Assembly: GCF_012223425.1 (NCBI RefSeq)
Contig: NZ_CP038799.1
Coordinates: 248,001-312,000, forward strand
Direction of reading: 5' to 3'
Source: Mycolicibacterium frederiksbergense
GTDB lineage: Bacteria > Actinomycetota > Actinomycetes > Mycobacteriales > Mycobacteriaceae
DNA: 64,000 nt
Shown here: in pieces, positions 8,447-21,589 of the stretch
How positions within the stretch are numbered: the first letter of the stretch is position 1
Layout: every line of letters starts with the position of its first letter
Notes under the pieces: model-generated
What the model saw: the letters and a program-made list of their open reading frames with translations, nothing else
Database searches by the model: none
What the model was told of the DNA's origin: nothing
Position numbers and translations under genes: made by a program

Positions 8447-9184
8447 TCAGCGGGCGGCTTTCTTCCGTTCGATATCGGCCAGGTTCGCGGCCAGTTCGGC
8501 GCGCTCGGCGGCCGACGCGTCCCAGGCCACCTTGCGGTTCTTGACCACCTTCGCCGGCGAACCGACCGCGATGGAGAAGTCCGGGATCTCCCCCTTGACC
8601 ACCGCGTGCGCGCCGAGCACGCACCCGCGGCCGACGGAGGTGCCGCGCAGCACGCTCACCTTCGCCGCCACCCAGGTGTCCGGGCCGATCCGCACCGGGC
8701 TCTTGACGATGCCCTGGTCCTTGATGGGCAGCTCCAGGCTGTCCATCTTGTGGTCGAAATCGCAGACGTAGCACCAGTCGGCCATCAGCACCGAATCGCC
8801 GAGTTCGATGTCCAGGTAGGTGTTGATGACGTTGTCGCGGCCCAGCACCACCTTGTCGCCGATGCGCAACGAACCCTCGTGACAGCGGATGGTGTTCTTG
8901 TCCCCGATGTGCACCCAACGCCCGATCTCCATGGTGGACAGTTCCGGGGTGGCCTCGATCTCCACACCCTTGCCCAGGAACACCATGCCGCGGGTGATGA
9001 TGTGCGGGTTGCGCAGCTTGAACTTCAGCAACCGCCAGTAGCGCACCAGGTACCACGGCGTGTACGCCTTGTTCGCCAGCACCCAGCGCAGCGAGTCGCG
9101 GGTCAGAAACTGCGCCTGACGCGGATCGCCCAAGCGCGAACCACGCCACCTCTTGTGTAACGGCGCGCCCCACATCGTCGTCAT
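8447..9184 (-). CDS. Hexapeptide-repeat acyltransferase, Rv3034c-like
   Basis: The 245-residue protein has left-handed beta-helix hexapeptide repeats in its centre (from about residue 78): IEATPELSTMEIGRWVHIG, then RIGDKVVLGRDNVIN and VLRGTSVGRGCVLGAHAVV. These are typical of acetyl/acyl-CoA transferases of the LbH class. Rv3034c has the same position in the MGLP cluster and is associated with acylation of MGLP sugars; donor and acceptor cannot be read here. It is divergent from the beta-propeller lipoprotein. The IS30 insertion and the two-gene unit now separate it from the Rv3032-like gene. Confidence 0.85.
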   Translation of the reverse strand: MTTMWGAPLHKRWRGSRLGDPRQAQFLTRDSLRWVLANKAYTPWYLVRYWRLLKFKLRNPHIITRGMVFLGKGVEIEATPELSTMEIGRWVHIGDKNTIRCHEGSLRIGDKVVLGRDNVINTYLDIELGDSVLMADWCYVCDFDHKMDSLELPIKDQGIVKSPVRIGPDTWVAAKVSVLRGTSVGRGCVLGAHAVVKGEIPDFSIAVGSPAKVVKNRKVAWDASAAERAELAANLADIERKKAAR

Positions 9185-9252
9185 GGCCGGTCAGCCTACG
9201 CGAGCCCGACACGGGCTAGTCTCGGACCTCGATGCCTGCTCGAGGAGGAACT

Positions 9253-10521
9253 GTGCGCCGGCTTGTTGCCGTGCTGGGAATCGCGGCGCTGACCGTCAGT
9301 TCCTGCGCAAACACCGATTCGTGGGTCGAGGCCCACCCGTCGATCGGGTGGGCGGCCCAATACGCCGACGCCGCCAACAGCAGCTACCGGCCCATCGAAG
9401 GGGCGCAGGCGCTCACGCCGGACTGGGAACGGTCGGTCAAGGGCGAACTCGGCGCCCAGGCCGCGCTGGGCTCGGGCAGCTATCTCGCCGTCAACGGCCA
9501 GACCCCCGACGGGTGCTCGCTGATGGTCTGGGAGACCGACAACAACGCCCGGCAGCGCTGGTGCACCCGGTTGTGGCAGGGCGGCGCGCTGTCCAGCCCG
9601 CTGTTCGACGATTTCGACAATCTCTACATCGGCCAGCCCGGCGCCATCATGTCCTACCCGCCCACCCAGTGGATCCGGTGGCGTCAGCCGGTGATCGGGA
9701 TGCCGACCACCCCGCGGCTGCTGTCGCCGGGCCAGTTGCTCGTCCTGACCCATCTGGGTCAGGTGCTGGTGTTCGACGCGCACAAGGGCACCGTCGTGGG
9801 CACGTCGCTGGATCTGGTGGCCGGGGTCGATCCCACCGACTCCGATCGCGGTCTCGCCGACTGCGCGGCAGCCCGCCCGGAATGCCCGATCTCGGCCGCG
9901 CCCGCGTTCGGCGCGCAGACCGGGATCGTGGTGGTCGGGCTGTGGGAGCCCGGCGCGCAGGCCCCCGTGCTCGTCGGCCTGCGGTACCGGCCGGACCAGA
10001 CCCCGATCCTGAGCCGCGAGTGGACCAGCGAGGCGGTCGGCGGCGGTCCCCTCGCCAGCCCGGCGCTGTCGGCCGACGGCACCACCGCCTACGTCAACGG
10101 CCGCGACGGACGGTTGTGGGCCCTCGACACCGCCGACGGCACCGCGAAATGGTCGGTGGAGCTGGGGTATCAGCCGCAGACCCCGCCCTCGGTGTCTGCC
10201 GGGGGCGTCATCGTCGCCGGCGGCGGCCCCGGCGCACAGCTGACCGGTATCACCGATACCGGTGAGATCGTCTGGACACGTGCGGATGTGGAGCCGCTGT
10301 CGACATCGAGCCGGGCCGGTGAGGACATCGGCTACACGGTGGTCCGCGACGGCGAGCGGGGGCAGGCGCTGCTGGTGTTCGACCCCATCGAGGGCGGCAC
10401 CGTCAACCGCTACCCGCTGCCAGATGCCACCGGCGCGCCGGTCGGGGTCTCGATCGGCCATGAGGGCCGGGTGGTGACCGCGACCAGCGACGGCCAGGTC
10501 TACGGGTTCGCGCCCGCCTAG
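9253..10521 (+). CDS. PQQ-like beta-propeller lipoprotein, Rv3035-like
   Basis: A signal peptide with lipobox TVSSC predicts lipidation at Cys18 and anchoring outside the cytoplasmic membrane. The mature part shows repeated propeller blades, for example YVNGRDGRLWALDTADGTAKW and VVTATSDGQVYGF, like PQQ-binding or BamB-type repeats. No catalytic residues are evident. GTG 9253 is preferred over ATG 9232 because a strong GAGGAGG (9242-9248) lies four bases before it and the signal sequence then starts cleanly with MRRLVAV. It is the Rv3035 equivalent, convergent with the TB22.2-like gene 13 bp away. Confidence 0.85.
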   Translation: MRRLVAVLGIAALTVSSCANTDSWVEAHPSIGWAAQYADAANSSYRPIEGAQALTPDWERSVKGELGAQAALGSGSYLAVNGQTPDGCSLMVWETDNNARQRWCTRLWQGGALSSPLFDDFDNLYIGQPGAIMSYPPTQWIRWRQPVIGMPTTPRLLSPGQLLVLTHLGQVLVFDAHKGTVVGTSLDLVAGVDPTDSDRGLADCAAARPECPISAAPAFGAQTGIVVVGLWEPGAQAPVLVGLRYRPDQTPILSREWTSEAVGGGPLASPALSADGTTAYVNGRDGRLWALDTADGTAKWSVELGYQPQTPPSVSAGGVIVAGGGPGAQLTGITDTGEIVWTRADVEPLSTSSRAGEDIGYTVVRDGERGQALLVFDPIEGGTVNRYPLPDATGAPVGVSIGHEGRVVTATSDGQVYGFAPA

Positions 10522-10534
10522 CCTTTCGTAGGGG

Positions 10535-11239
10535 TCAGGCGAGCAGCGGGGCGACGGTCGCCCGCGGCACCGACACCTGGACGGCTCCGGCCGCTTCCGG
10601 CAACAGTTCGCCCTGGCCGAAGAAGAAGATCACCGCATCGTCGGTGATCGCGAAGTTCTGGTAGTTGGCCGGGTCCAGACCGGATTCGGGCAACACCGGG
10701 TCCGGCATGCCGGACTGCCTGGCCAGATCGGCCTGCACCACCGGGAAGATCACCGGTAACGGGTCGGTACCCTCACGGAACAGATTCTCGAAGGTGATCG
10801 GTTTGCGGTAGGCCTGATCCCAGCTGAACGCCTTGTAGAAGGTCTGCGGATGCGCACCCCCGACGTTCTGGTAGGTGGTGAACACGACCGATTGCGTACC
10901 GCGCGGCGGAACCGCGGAGCTGTACTGCGCCGAGGTGGTGTCCAACTCGTAAGGCATCCCGCGGGAGTCGGGCATCTTGGCCACATTCAGGAATCCGTCG
11001 CGAGTCTGCTTGACGTAGTCGATGACCGCCTTCTGGTCCGGGAAATCGGACGGGAAGGTGATGTTGAGCGTGTAGGCCGGATCGGTCTGCTGGATCTGAC
11101 AGGTGAATCCGGGTCCGGGGGTGGCGCCCACGTCTTCGCATTTGGGCGGCGCGGCCGACGCCGTCGCGGCACCCGCAAGACCCGAAAGGGCGGTGGCGGC
11201 CGCGGCCAGCACCGATACGGCAACGGTGGGTACGCGCAT
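10535..11239 (-). CDS. Secreted TB22.2-like protein with RsiV-type domain (Rv3036c-like)
   Basis: The 234-residue exported protein has an N-terminal signal peptide (MRVPTVAVSVLAAAATAL then cleavage after ASA). The mature domain is of the DUF3298/RsiV type, with FTTYQNVGGAHPQTFYKAF and the later FFFGQGELLPEAAG. Rv3036c (TB22.2) is a secreted, cell-wall-associated protein reported to have esterase activity. The start at 11239 is chosen because GGAGGA lies just upstream; a longer frame to 11320 would add residues unlike a signal sequence. It is the last gene of a long leftward operon. Confidence 0.85.
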   Translation of the reverse strand: MRVPTVAVSVLAAAATALSGLAGAATASAAPPKCEDVGATPGPGFTCQIQQTDPAYTLNITFPSDFPDQKAVIDYVKQTRDGFLNVAKMPDSRGMPYELDTTSAQYSSAVPPRGTQSVVFTTYQNVGGAHPQTFYKAFSWDQAYRKPITFENLFREGTDPLPVIFPVVQADLARQSGMPDPVLPESGLDPANYQNFAITDDAVIFFFGQGELLPEAAGAVQVSVPRATVAPLLA

Positions 11240-11301
11240 CTGGGGGATCCTCCAAGAACCGGGAGCGGCACAGGCGCCGCTGCCCGCCAGGGTACCTGGC
11301 G

Positions 11302-12471
11302 CTATCGGGACGGCCGACAAATGAATGCCACCGCACGCCCGGCCGCACCGGTGCCGATGCGGGTGATGACCACCGAGTGCGGCGTCGCGCCGCGCAACTT
11401 CAGCCGACGCCGCAGGGCGTCGGGGTCCACGTCCACACCGCGCACCAGGATTTCGAGCGCACCACCGTCGCGGGCCGTCAGTTCGCGGCGCAGCCGCTTC
11501 TCGTCGAAACCGATCTCGCCGAGCACCTCGAAACCCCTTACCCCGTCCGGGAGTTCGTCACCGGACAGATACGCGATATCGGGGTCGAGCTGCCACAACC
11601 CGTAACGGGTGCCGTATTGACGCACCAGGCCGGCGCGCACCACCGCACCATCGGGATCGACGATCCAGCGCCCCGCCGGGGCAACGGTGCATTCGTCGGG
11701 ATCTGCATCGGTGAGCTGCTCACCGCGGTCCAACAAGGTGGCGCGGCGGCGCACACCCGGTGCGGCCAGACCCGACGGCCACAGGCAGGCCTCACGCACG
11801 CTGCCGCCCAGCGAGCACACCTCGACCTCGCCGTGGAAGCCGAGCTCGGGGAGCTGATCGAAATCGATTCCGGGCGCGCACTTCACGACCAGATCGCGTC
11901 CGCGGTAGGCGTCGAACAACTCGTCCAGCGGCGGGGTGTAGGCGCGCGGATCGAACCGGCGCCGCCCGCCGCTGCGCCGGCCCGGGTCGGCCAGCACCAC
12001 GGTGCCACGGGTGACCGGGCGCAGCGCATCCGCGCGGCACACCGCAACATCGGGAACGTTGTTGCGCGCCATGGCCAGTCGCACCGGGTCCAGATCACTG
12101 CCCAGCAACTGCCCGGCGACCGGACGCAGCGCGGCGAGTTCGGCGCCGACCGAGCAGGTCACGTCGTGCACCCGCGCGCCGGCGAGCCGGCGGGCCCGGT
12201 GCACGGCCACCGCGGCCGCGGTGGCCTGCTGTAGCGCATCGTCGGTGAACAGCCACGACGACGGATCGCTGAACTTGGCCGCCGCCTTGCGGCGCAGCAG
12301 TGTCGTCTCCACGAGCACCGCGGTGTGCTCACCGAAATGTGTTCGCACCGAGGCGATATCGGCGACCTGACCGGCACCGACCAACCCCAGACCGGCCACC
12401 TCGGCCAGCGCTCGCCGACCGTCGTCGCCACACAGGTAGGCGACGTCGGCGACGGAGAACTGGACTGCCAC
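11302..12471 (-). CDS. Class I methyltransferase with THUMP-like C-terminal domain, Rv3037c-like
   Basis: The product has 389 residues. The N-terminal part is helical; a SAM-binding core follows with VHDVTCSVGAELAALR (motif I, about residues 95-110), GSDLDPVRLAMARNN (motif II) and VVLADPGRRSGGRRRF with the DPGR catalytic-type loop. The C-terminal part matches the THUMP-like domain found in this family, suggesting RNA as a possible substrate. In M. tuberculosis Rv3037c lies in the MGLP cluster, but a sugar role is not shown by the motifs. It lies between the TB22.2-like and Rv3038c-like genes on the same strand. Confidence 0.8.
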   Translation of the reverse strand: MAVQFSVADVAYLCGDDGRRALAEVAGLGLVGAGQVADIASVRTHFGEHTAVLVETTLLRRKAAAKFSDPSSWLFTDDALQQATAAAVAVHRARRLAGARVHDVTCSVGAELAALRPVAGQLLGSDLDPVRLAMARNNVPDVAVCRADALRPVTRGTVVLADPGRRSGGRRRFDPRAYTPPLDELFDAYRGRDLVVKCAPGIDFDQLPELGFHGEVEVCSLGGSVREACLWPSGLAAPGVRRRATLLDRGEQLTDADPDECTVAPAGRWIVDPDGAVVRAGLVRQYGTRYGLWQLDPDIAYLSGDELPDGVRGFEVLGEIGFDEKRLRRELTARDGGALEILVRGVDVDPDALRRRLKLRGATPHSVVITRIGTGAAGRAVAFICRPSR

Positions 12472-12498
12472 CCCGTGTCGCTTCGCTCCTGCCCGCCG

Positions 12499-13497
12499 TC
12501 AGGACGGCTTGACCCCGGTGACCATCACGTTGTAGAACCAGCCCTTGGGCACGACCCGGCGCCACACGTTGGCGTCCACCCAGCTCAGCGTCGTCCAGCT
12601 GTTGAACGCGAATTTGGCCCAGCCCCAGCCCAACCGGCCCGGAGGCACCGAGGCCTCGAAGGTGCGGATCGGCCAGCCCAGCATCGCGGCGGTGAATTCC
12701 TCGCTGGCGGTGGCCACCTCGACGGCGCCCGCATTGGCTGCCATCCGCTCCAGATCCTCGGGATCGAAGGTGTGCAGGTCCACCACGGCTTCCAGGGCCG
12801 CGGCACGCGAGGACTCGTCGAGCTCCTCCTGCGGACGCCGCCAGCCCTCCAGGCCGGGCAGCTTGGTGATGTTGGTGGACAGCCGCCAGGTCAGGGTGGA
12901 CAGGTTGCGGGCGTAGACGTTGCCCGCACTGGTGGGTTCGCCGGCGAAGACGAAGCGGCCACCCGGCTTGAGGATGCGCACCACCTCGCGCAGCGACTTC
13001 TCCACATCGGGGATGTGGTGCAGCACGGCGTGACCGACCACCAGGTCGAAGGTGTTGTCCTCATAGGGGATGCCCTCGGCGTCGGCGACCTTGCCGTCGA
13101 TATCGAGTCCCAGGCCCTGCCCGTTGCGGGTGGCGACCTTGACCATGCCCGGGGACAGGTCGGTGACCGAGCCGCGCCGGGCCACCCCGGCCTGGATCAG
13201 GTTGAGCAGGAAGAATCCGGTGCCGCAGCCCAGCTCGAGTGCCCGGTCGTAGGGCAGTTCGCGCTGCACCTCGTCGGGGACGATGGCGTCGAAGCGCCCG
13301 CGCGCGTAGTCGATGCAGCGCTGGTCATAGGAGATCGACCACTTGTCGTCGTAGGTCTCGGCTTCCCAGTCGTGATAGAGGATCTGGGCCAGCTTGGTGT
13401 CCTTCAGCGCGGCTTCAACCTGCTCGGCGGTGGCGTGCGGATTCGGTGTGAGCTCCGCGTCGGCGTCGACGTGGGGCGTATGGTCCGTGCTCGTCAT
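12499..13497 (-). CDS. SAM-dependent methyltransferase, Rv3038c-like
   Basis: This 332-residue class I methyltransferase has motif I ALELGCGTGFFLLNL (about residue 88), post-I TDLSPGMVKVATRN, and VVGHAVLHHIPDVEKSLREV with KPGGRFVFAGEPTS. It resembles UbiE-type small-molecule methyltransferases. The substrate is unknown. The ATG at 13497 is nine bases after the end of the EchA17 gene, so the two are probably cotranscribed. Confidence 0.85.
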   Translation of the reverse strand: MTSTDHTPHVDADAELTPNPHATAEQVEAALKDTKLAQILYHDWEAETYDDKWSISYDQRCIDYARGRFDAIVPDEVQRELPYDRALELGCGTGFFLLNLIQAGVARRGSVTDLSPGMVKVATRNGQGLGLDIDGKVADAEGIPYEDNTFDLVVGHAVLHHIPDVEKSLREVVRILKPGGRFVFAGEPTSAGNVYARNLSTLTWRLSTNITKLPGLEGWRRPQEELDESSRAAALEAVVDLHTFDPEDLERMAANAGAVEVATASEEFTAAMLGWPIRTFEASVPPGRLGWGWAKFAFNSWTTLSWVDANVWRRVVPKGWFYNVMVTGVKPS

Positions 13498-13506
13498 ATG
13501 GGCAGC

Positions 13507-14274
13507 CTAACTGCCGATGGTCGCCTCGAAGACCTCGACGTAGCGGCGTACCCCTTCACCTGGGCCGTCGATCACCGCACCGGCGGCATTGATCATCGCC
13601 TTGGCTCCGGCGAGCACGTATCCGGGCGCCTCGGCGTGCCGGCGCGCCCAGCTCAGCGCGGCGTCGTAGACACCGTCCGGGGCCACCAGCTCATCGACCA
13701 GACCGAGGGAAAGGGCCTCGTCGGCGCCGACGAACCGGCCGCTGAACACCAGCTCCTTGGCCCGGGCGGCGCCAACCGTGCCGACCAGCCGGTCGGCGCC
13801 GGCGGCGGGCAGCAGCCCGGCGAGCACCTCGGTGACGCCCACCTTGATGTTGTCGCCGGAGATCCGCCAGTCCGCGGCCAGGGCGAGCGCCAGCCCGGAA
13901 CCCAGCGCGTAGCCGGTGACCGCGGCGACGGTCGGCTTCGGGATGGCCGCGACGGCGTCCAGCGCGGCCCGGCAGGCCGCGGTGACGCTCTCGGCATCGG
14001 CGGCGCCCAGGCGGCGCAGCTCCGATACGTCGTCACCGGCGCTGAAGACCTCATGGCCGCCGTACACGATCACGGCGCCGACATCGTCGCGGCCGCCGAG
14101 GCCGGCGGCCACCGCCTCGATCTCGCGGTACATCTGTCTGGTCAGCGCGTTGCTGGGCGGTCGGGACAGCACCAGGGTGCCGATCCCGTCGGCGACGACG
14201 GCTGTGACGAACTCACCGCTGCTCGCGGTGGCGACAAATTCACCGCTGCTCGCGGTGGTGAAGATTTCGCTCAT
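13507..14274 (-). CDS. echA17: Enoyl-CoA hydratase/isomerase family protein, EchA17-like
   Basis: A 255-residue crotonase-fold protein. The oxyanion-hole segments are [17 protein letters not shown] (near residue 75) and [18 protein letters not shown] (near 120). The usual catalytic glutamates of enoyl-CoA hydratase are not clearly in place, so the reaction could be hydration or isomerisation. The ATG overlaps the stop of the upstream NUDIX gene by four bases. An unusual N-terminal tandem repeat (ASSGEFV twice, a 27-bp unit starting at 14214 and 14241) precedes the domain. Confidence 0.88.
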   Translation of the reverse strand: MSEIFTTASSGEFVATASSGEFVTAVVADGIGTLVLSRPPSNALTRQMYREIEAVAAGLGGRDDVGAVIVYGGHEVFSAGDDVSELRRLGAADAESVTAACRAALDAVAAIPKPTVAAVTGYALGSGLALALAADWRISGDNIKVGVTEVLAGLLPAAGADRLVGTVGAARAKELVFSGRFVGADEALSLGLVDELVAPDGVYDAALSWARRHAEAPGYVLAGAKAMINAAGAVIDGPGEGVRRYVEVFEATIGS

Positions 14275-15113
14275 GTGCTTTTCGCGCCCCGGTAGCCGTC
14301 CGGGGCGCGCCGGTTGCGGGCCTCGTTGTAGCGGGCGCCGTCGAAGAACTCGATGTCCCAGTCGCCGGTCCCCTTGTCCGCGCTCAGACTCGGCTCCATC
14401 GCCACGATCCGGCGTTCGGTGGCCAGGACGTCGGCCACACTGCGTCCGTTGACCGAGTCGAGCTGCGACCAGGTCGGCGGCAGCAGGAAGGACCGGCCCT
14501 CGGCGAACTCGTCGAGCGCGGCCTGCGGGGTGGACCAGAACGCACGGTCGCTCTCGGTGTTCTCCCCATCGGCGAGCTGGCCGTCCGGAATGGCACCGAC
14601 GAAGAAGTAGGTGTCGTAGCGGCGGGTGCGCTCTTCTTTGGGCGTGACCCAGTTGGCCCACGGCCGCAGCAGATCAGCGCGCAGGACCAGCTTCTCGGCG
14701 CGCAGGAAGTCCGCGAAGGACAGCGAGTTGTTGGCCAGTGCCGCGCGCTGTTCCCGGTACACCGACGCGTCGTCGACGAGGATGTCGGAGTCATCTGCCG
14801 CACCGGCGAACAGCACCCCGGATTCCTCGAAGGTCTCGCGGGCCGCGGCGCACACCAGCGCCTCGGCCAGGTCGACATCGACGTTGAGGCGTTCGGCCCA
14901 CCAATCGGGTTTCGGCCCGTACCAGGCGATGTTGGTGCCCCGATCGCGCTCGTCGACGCCGCCGCCGGGGAACACCATCACCCCCGCGACGAAGTCCATC
15001 GCCGAGTGCCTGCGCATCAGGAAGATCTCGAGTGAGGCCGGGGTGCCCTGATCGCGCAGCAGCATCACCGTGGAGGCGGGCCGGGGCACCAACGGGTCTG
15101 CGGGGTCTGTCAT
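14271..15113 (-). CDS. NUDIX hydrolase, Rv3040c-like
   Basis: The 280-residue protein carries a variant NUDIX box: a [15 protein letters not shown] insert region, then [15 protein letters not shown] with the REXXEE core. It probably cleaves a nucleoside diphosphate linked to another group, often CoA-type for long Nudix proteins of this class. It overlaps EchA17 downstream and the ABC ATPase upstream, each by four bases (ATGA). The tight link to EchA17 fits a CoA-ester substrate, but that is inference. Confidence 0.88.
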   Translation of the reverse strand: MTDPADPLVPRPASTVMLLRDQGTPASLEIFLMRRHSAMDFVAGVMVFPGGGVDERDRGTNIAWYGPKPDWWAERLNVDVDLAEALVCAAARETFEESGVLFAGAADDSDILVDDASVYREQRAALANNSLSFADFLRAEKLVLRADLLRPWANWVTPKEERTRRYDTYFFVGAIPDGQLADGENTESDRAFWSTPQAALDEFAEGRSFLLPPTWSQLDSVNGRSVADVLATERRIVAMEPSLSADKGTGDWDIEFFDGARYNEARNRRAPDGYRGAKST

Positions 15114-15952
15114 GTGGCTCGCCTCCTGTGCGCGGCGCGGCTACGGGTGCGCCGCGCGAAATAGCGGCCGTCGATGTAGTCCAGCGCGATCGACTGCCCG
15201 AACGCCGCGGACAGATTCTCCGCGGTCAGCACATCGGTCAGCAGCCCGGCACCGACCACGCTGCCCTCCGAGAGCAGCAGGCAGTGGCTGAACCCGGGCG
15301 GGATCTCCTCGACGTGGTGGGTGACCAGCACGATGGCCGGTGCGTCGGGATCGGCGGCCAGATCGGCCAACCGGGAGACCAGTTCCTCGCGACCACCCAG
15401 ATCCAGTCCCGCGGCCGGCTCGTCGAGCAGCAGCAGTTCCGGATCGGTCATCAGCGAGCGGGCGATCAGCACCCGTTTACGCTCCCCCTCGGACAGGGTG
15501 CCGTAGGTGCGTTCGGCCAGATGCTCGGCGCCCAGGCTTTCCAGCATGTCGACGGCCTGCTCGTAGTCGACGTCGTCGTACTTTTCCCGCCAGCGGCCCA
15601 ACACCGCGTACCCGGCCGACACCACCAGGTCGCGGACGATCTCGTCGTCGGGAATCCGTTGACTCAGCGCCGAACTGCTCAGCCCGACCCGGGACCGCAG
15701 CTCCGACATGTCGGTGCGCCCGAGCCGCTCGCCGAGCACGAATGCGGTGCCCGAGGACGGGTGCTCGATGGCGGCCGCCATCCGCAGCAGTGAGGTCTTG
15801 CCCGCCCCGTTCGGACCGATCACCACCCAGCGCTCGTCGAGTTCGACGGCCCAATTGATGGGCCCGACCAGCGTCTTACCCCCGCGGCGCAGGGTGACCT
15901 TGGCAAAATCGATCAGCAGGTCGGGGTCTGCGATGGGCTCGTCTGCTGGCAC
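15110..15952 (-). CDS. ABC transporter ATP-binding protein, Rv3041c-like
   Basis: A 280-residue single ABC ATPase: Walker A GPNGAGKTS (about residues 46-54), signature LSEGERKRV, Walker B LLLLDEPAAGLD and the switch histidine in VLVTHH. GTG 15952 is the preferred start, giving MPADEPIADPD; a longer frame upstream is the shadow of the membrane-protein gene. The start lies 40 bp inside that membrane-protein gene, so translation is coupled. No permease of classical ABC type is adjacent; the YczE-like protein is not one. Confidence 0.88.
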   Translation of the reverse strand: MPADEPIADPDLLIDFAKVTLRRGGKTLVGPINWAVELDERWVVIGPNGAGKTSLLRMAAAIEHPSSGTAFVLGERLGRTDMSELRSRVGLSSSALSQRIPDDEIVRDLVVSAGYAVLGRWREKYDDVDYEQAVDMLESLGAEHLAERTYGTLSEGERKRVLIARSLMTDPELLLLDEPAAGLDLGGREELVSRLADLAADPDAPAIVLVTHHVEEIPPGFSHCLLLSEGSVVGAGLLTDVLTAENLSAAFGQSIALDYIDGRYFARRTRSRAAHRRRAT

Positions 15953-16692
15953 CCGCTCATCGTAGTGTCGTCGCCCTCGGCCGAACGGCGCCGCCCACCA
16001 CCGCCCGGTGCCATTTCCGGTCGCTCCGCTCGCCCGGCTGCGCCGAAGTCGTGAAAGAGCAGCCGCCGGGGCATGTACCGCAGGATCAGTTGCACCAGTG
16101 GCCCGATCCCGAACGCGTAGATGACGGTCCCGACGCCGACGGTGCCGCCGAGCAGCCACCCGGCGGTCAGCACGGTGGCCTCGATAAGGGTGCGGACCAG
16201 CCGCACCGACAGCCCGGTGCGCGCCACCAGTCCGGTCATCAGTCCGTCGCGAGGGCCGGGGCCGAGCCCGGCACCGATGTAGAGCACGGTGCTGACGGCG
16301 TTGAGCAGTACCGCGCCCAGCATCATCGGGACCCGCAGCCGGAGATCGTCGGGGGCGGGCAGCACGGCGATACCGATGTCGACGGTGACCGCGATGACGA
16401 TGACGTTGGCGATGGTGCCGATGCCCGGCCGGTTGCGCAGCGGGATCCAGGCCAGCAACACCACCACCCCGACCACCGCCGAGGCGAGGCCGATGGTCAT
16501 CCCGGTATGCCGGCTCAGGCCCTGGTGGAAGACGTCCCACGGGTCCAGTCCGAGTCCGGCCTGGACCATCATGGCCATGGAGAAGCCGTAGCCGGTCAGG
16601 CCGAAGAACAACAGACCGGCGGGCAGGAGCGCTGGGGGCACCTCCCGCTTGCGGGCGACGACCCGGGGAGTGGATTCAGCGCGCGTCTTCAT
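15913..16692 (-). CDS. YczE/YitT-like integral membrane protein
   Basis: A 259-residue polytopic protein with about five hydrophobic helices: LLPAGLLFFGLTGYGFSMAM, then GLASAVVGVVVLLAWIPL, IANVIVIAVTVDIGIAVL, a fourth near MMLGAVLLNAVSTVLYIGAG and a fifth near TVLTAGWLLGGTVGV. The motif ARTGLSVRLVRTLIEATVL is typical of YczE. YczE-type genes are often paired with divergent MocR regulators of the YczR group, as here. Transport substrate is unknown. The N-terminal coding region includes one copy of a dispersed 25-bp mycobacterial repeat (16631-16655). The last residues are Ser/Gln-rich and overlap the ABC gene. Confidence 0.82.
   Translation of the reverse strand: MKTRAESTPRVVARKREVPPALLPAGLLFFGLTGYGFSMAMMVQAGLGLDPWDVFHQGLSRHTGMTIGLASAVVGVVVLLAWIPLRNRPGIGTIANVIVIAVTVDIGIAVLPAPDDLRLRVPMMLGAVLLNAVSTVLYIGAGLGPGPRDGLMTGLVARTGLSVRLVRTLIEATVLTAGWLLGGTVGVGTVIYAFGIGPLVQLILRYMPRRLLFHDFGAAGRAERPEMAPGGGGRRRSAEGDDTTMSGCQQTSPSQTPTC
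16631..16655 (-). repeat. Dispersed 25-bp repeat (CGCAAGCGGGAGG type), copy inside yczE
   Basis: On the minus strand this matches 22730-22754 on the plus strand at 24 of 25 positions. Here it encodes residues around RKREVPPA of the YczE-like protein, so the repeat is tolerated inside a coding region. It contains the short inverted repeat CCCGC-AA-GCGGG. Confidence 0.7.
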
Positions 16693-16832
16693 GCGTGGTC
16701 GGGGAAACGGGCGCGGATGGCGTCCAGTTCGCCGTGCACCCGGCGGGCATCGGTGCTGTCGATGGCACGCCTGTTGTAGGTGCCGGACCGCCGGTACTTC
16801 CCAGCCACCCGAGATATCCAGTTCTTCCTCAT
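16689..16832 (-). CDS. Possible small basic protein, function unknown
   Basis: A 47-residue arginine-rich product (MRKNWISRVAGKYRRSG at the N-terminus). Its stop codon overlaps the ATG of the yczE-like gene by four bases, which favours translational coupling. No clear Shine-Dalgarno precedes the ATG at 16832, and no family is recognised. It could instead be an untranslated or leader segment of the yczE transcript. A longer frame to 16895 would run across the probable operator region and is less likely. Confidence 0.4.
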   Translation of the reverse strand: MRKNWISRVAGKYRRSGTYNRRAIDSTDARRVHGELDAIRARFPDHA

Positions 16833-16858
16833 GACACGATGATCATGGCCATGTGGCT

Positions 16859-16881
16859 TGCCAATCAATAGCCAGTTGGCA
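16859..16881. promoter_or_regulatory. Inverted repeats in the MocR / yczE divergent region
   Basis: TGCCAA (16859-16864) and TTGGCA (16876-16881) form an inverted repeat with an 11-nt spacer, and GCCA-GT-TGGC (16871-16880) is a near-palindrome inside it. The site lies between two divergent starts, where a MocR autoregulator would bind. The match to any known YczR motif was not checked. Confidence 0.45.
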
Positions 16882-16894
16882 GATACTGGCCTCA

Positions 16895-21516
<4,622 letters not shown>

Positions 21517-21589
21517 CTACAAACTGTCGTATTTGAGTGTGAACGGTCCCTGACCGGCTGGAAACGCCGCTGTTGCTACCCTCGGGCGC

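Noticed and set aside
12325..14295. 656-codon open frame on the plus strand
   Set aside because: It is antisense to the Rv3037c-, Rv3038c- and EchA17-like genes, has a composition typical of a high-G+C shadow frame (Gly/His/Arg/Val-rich), and matches no family.
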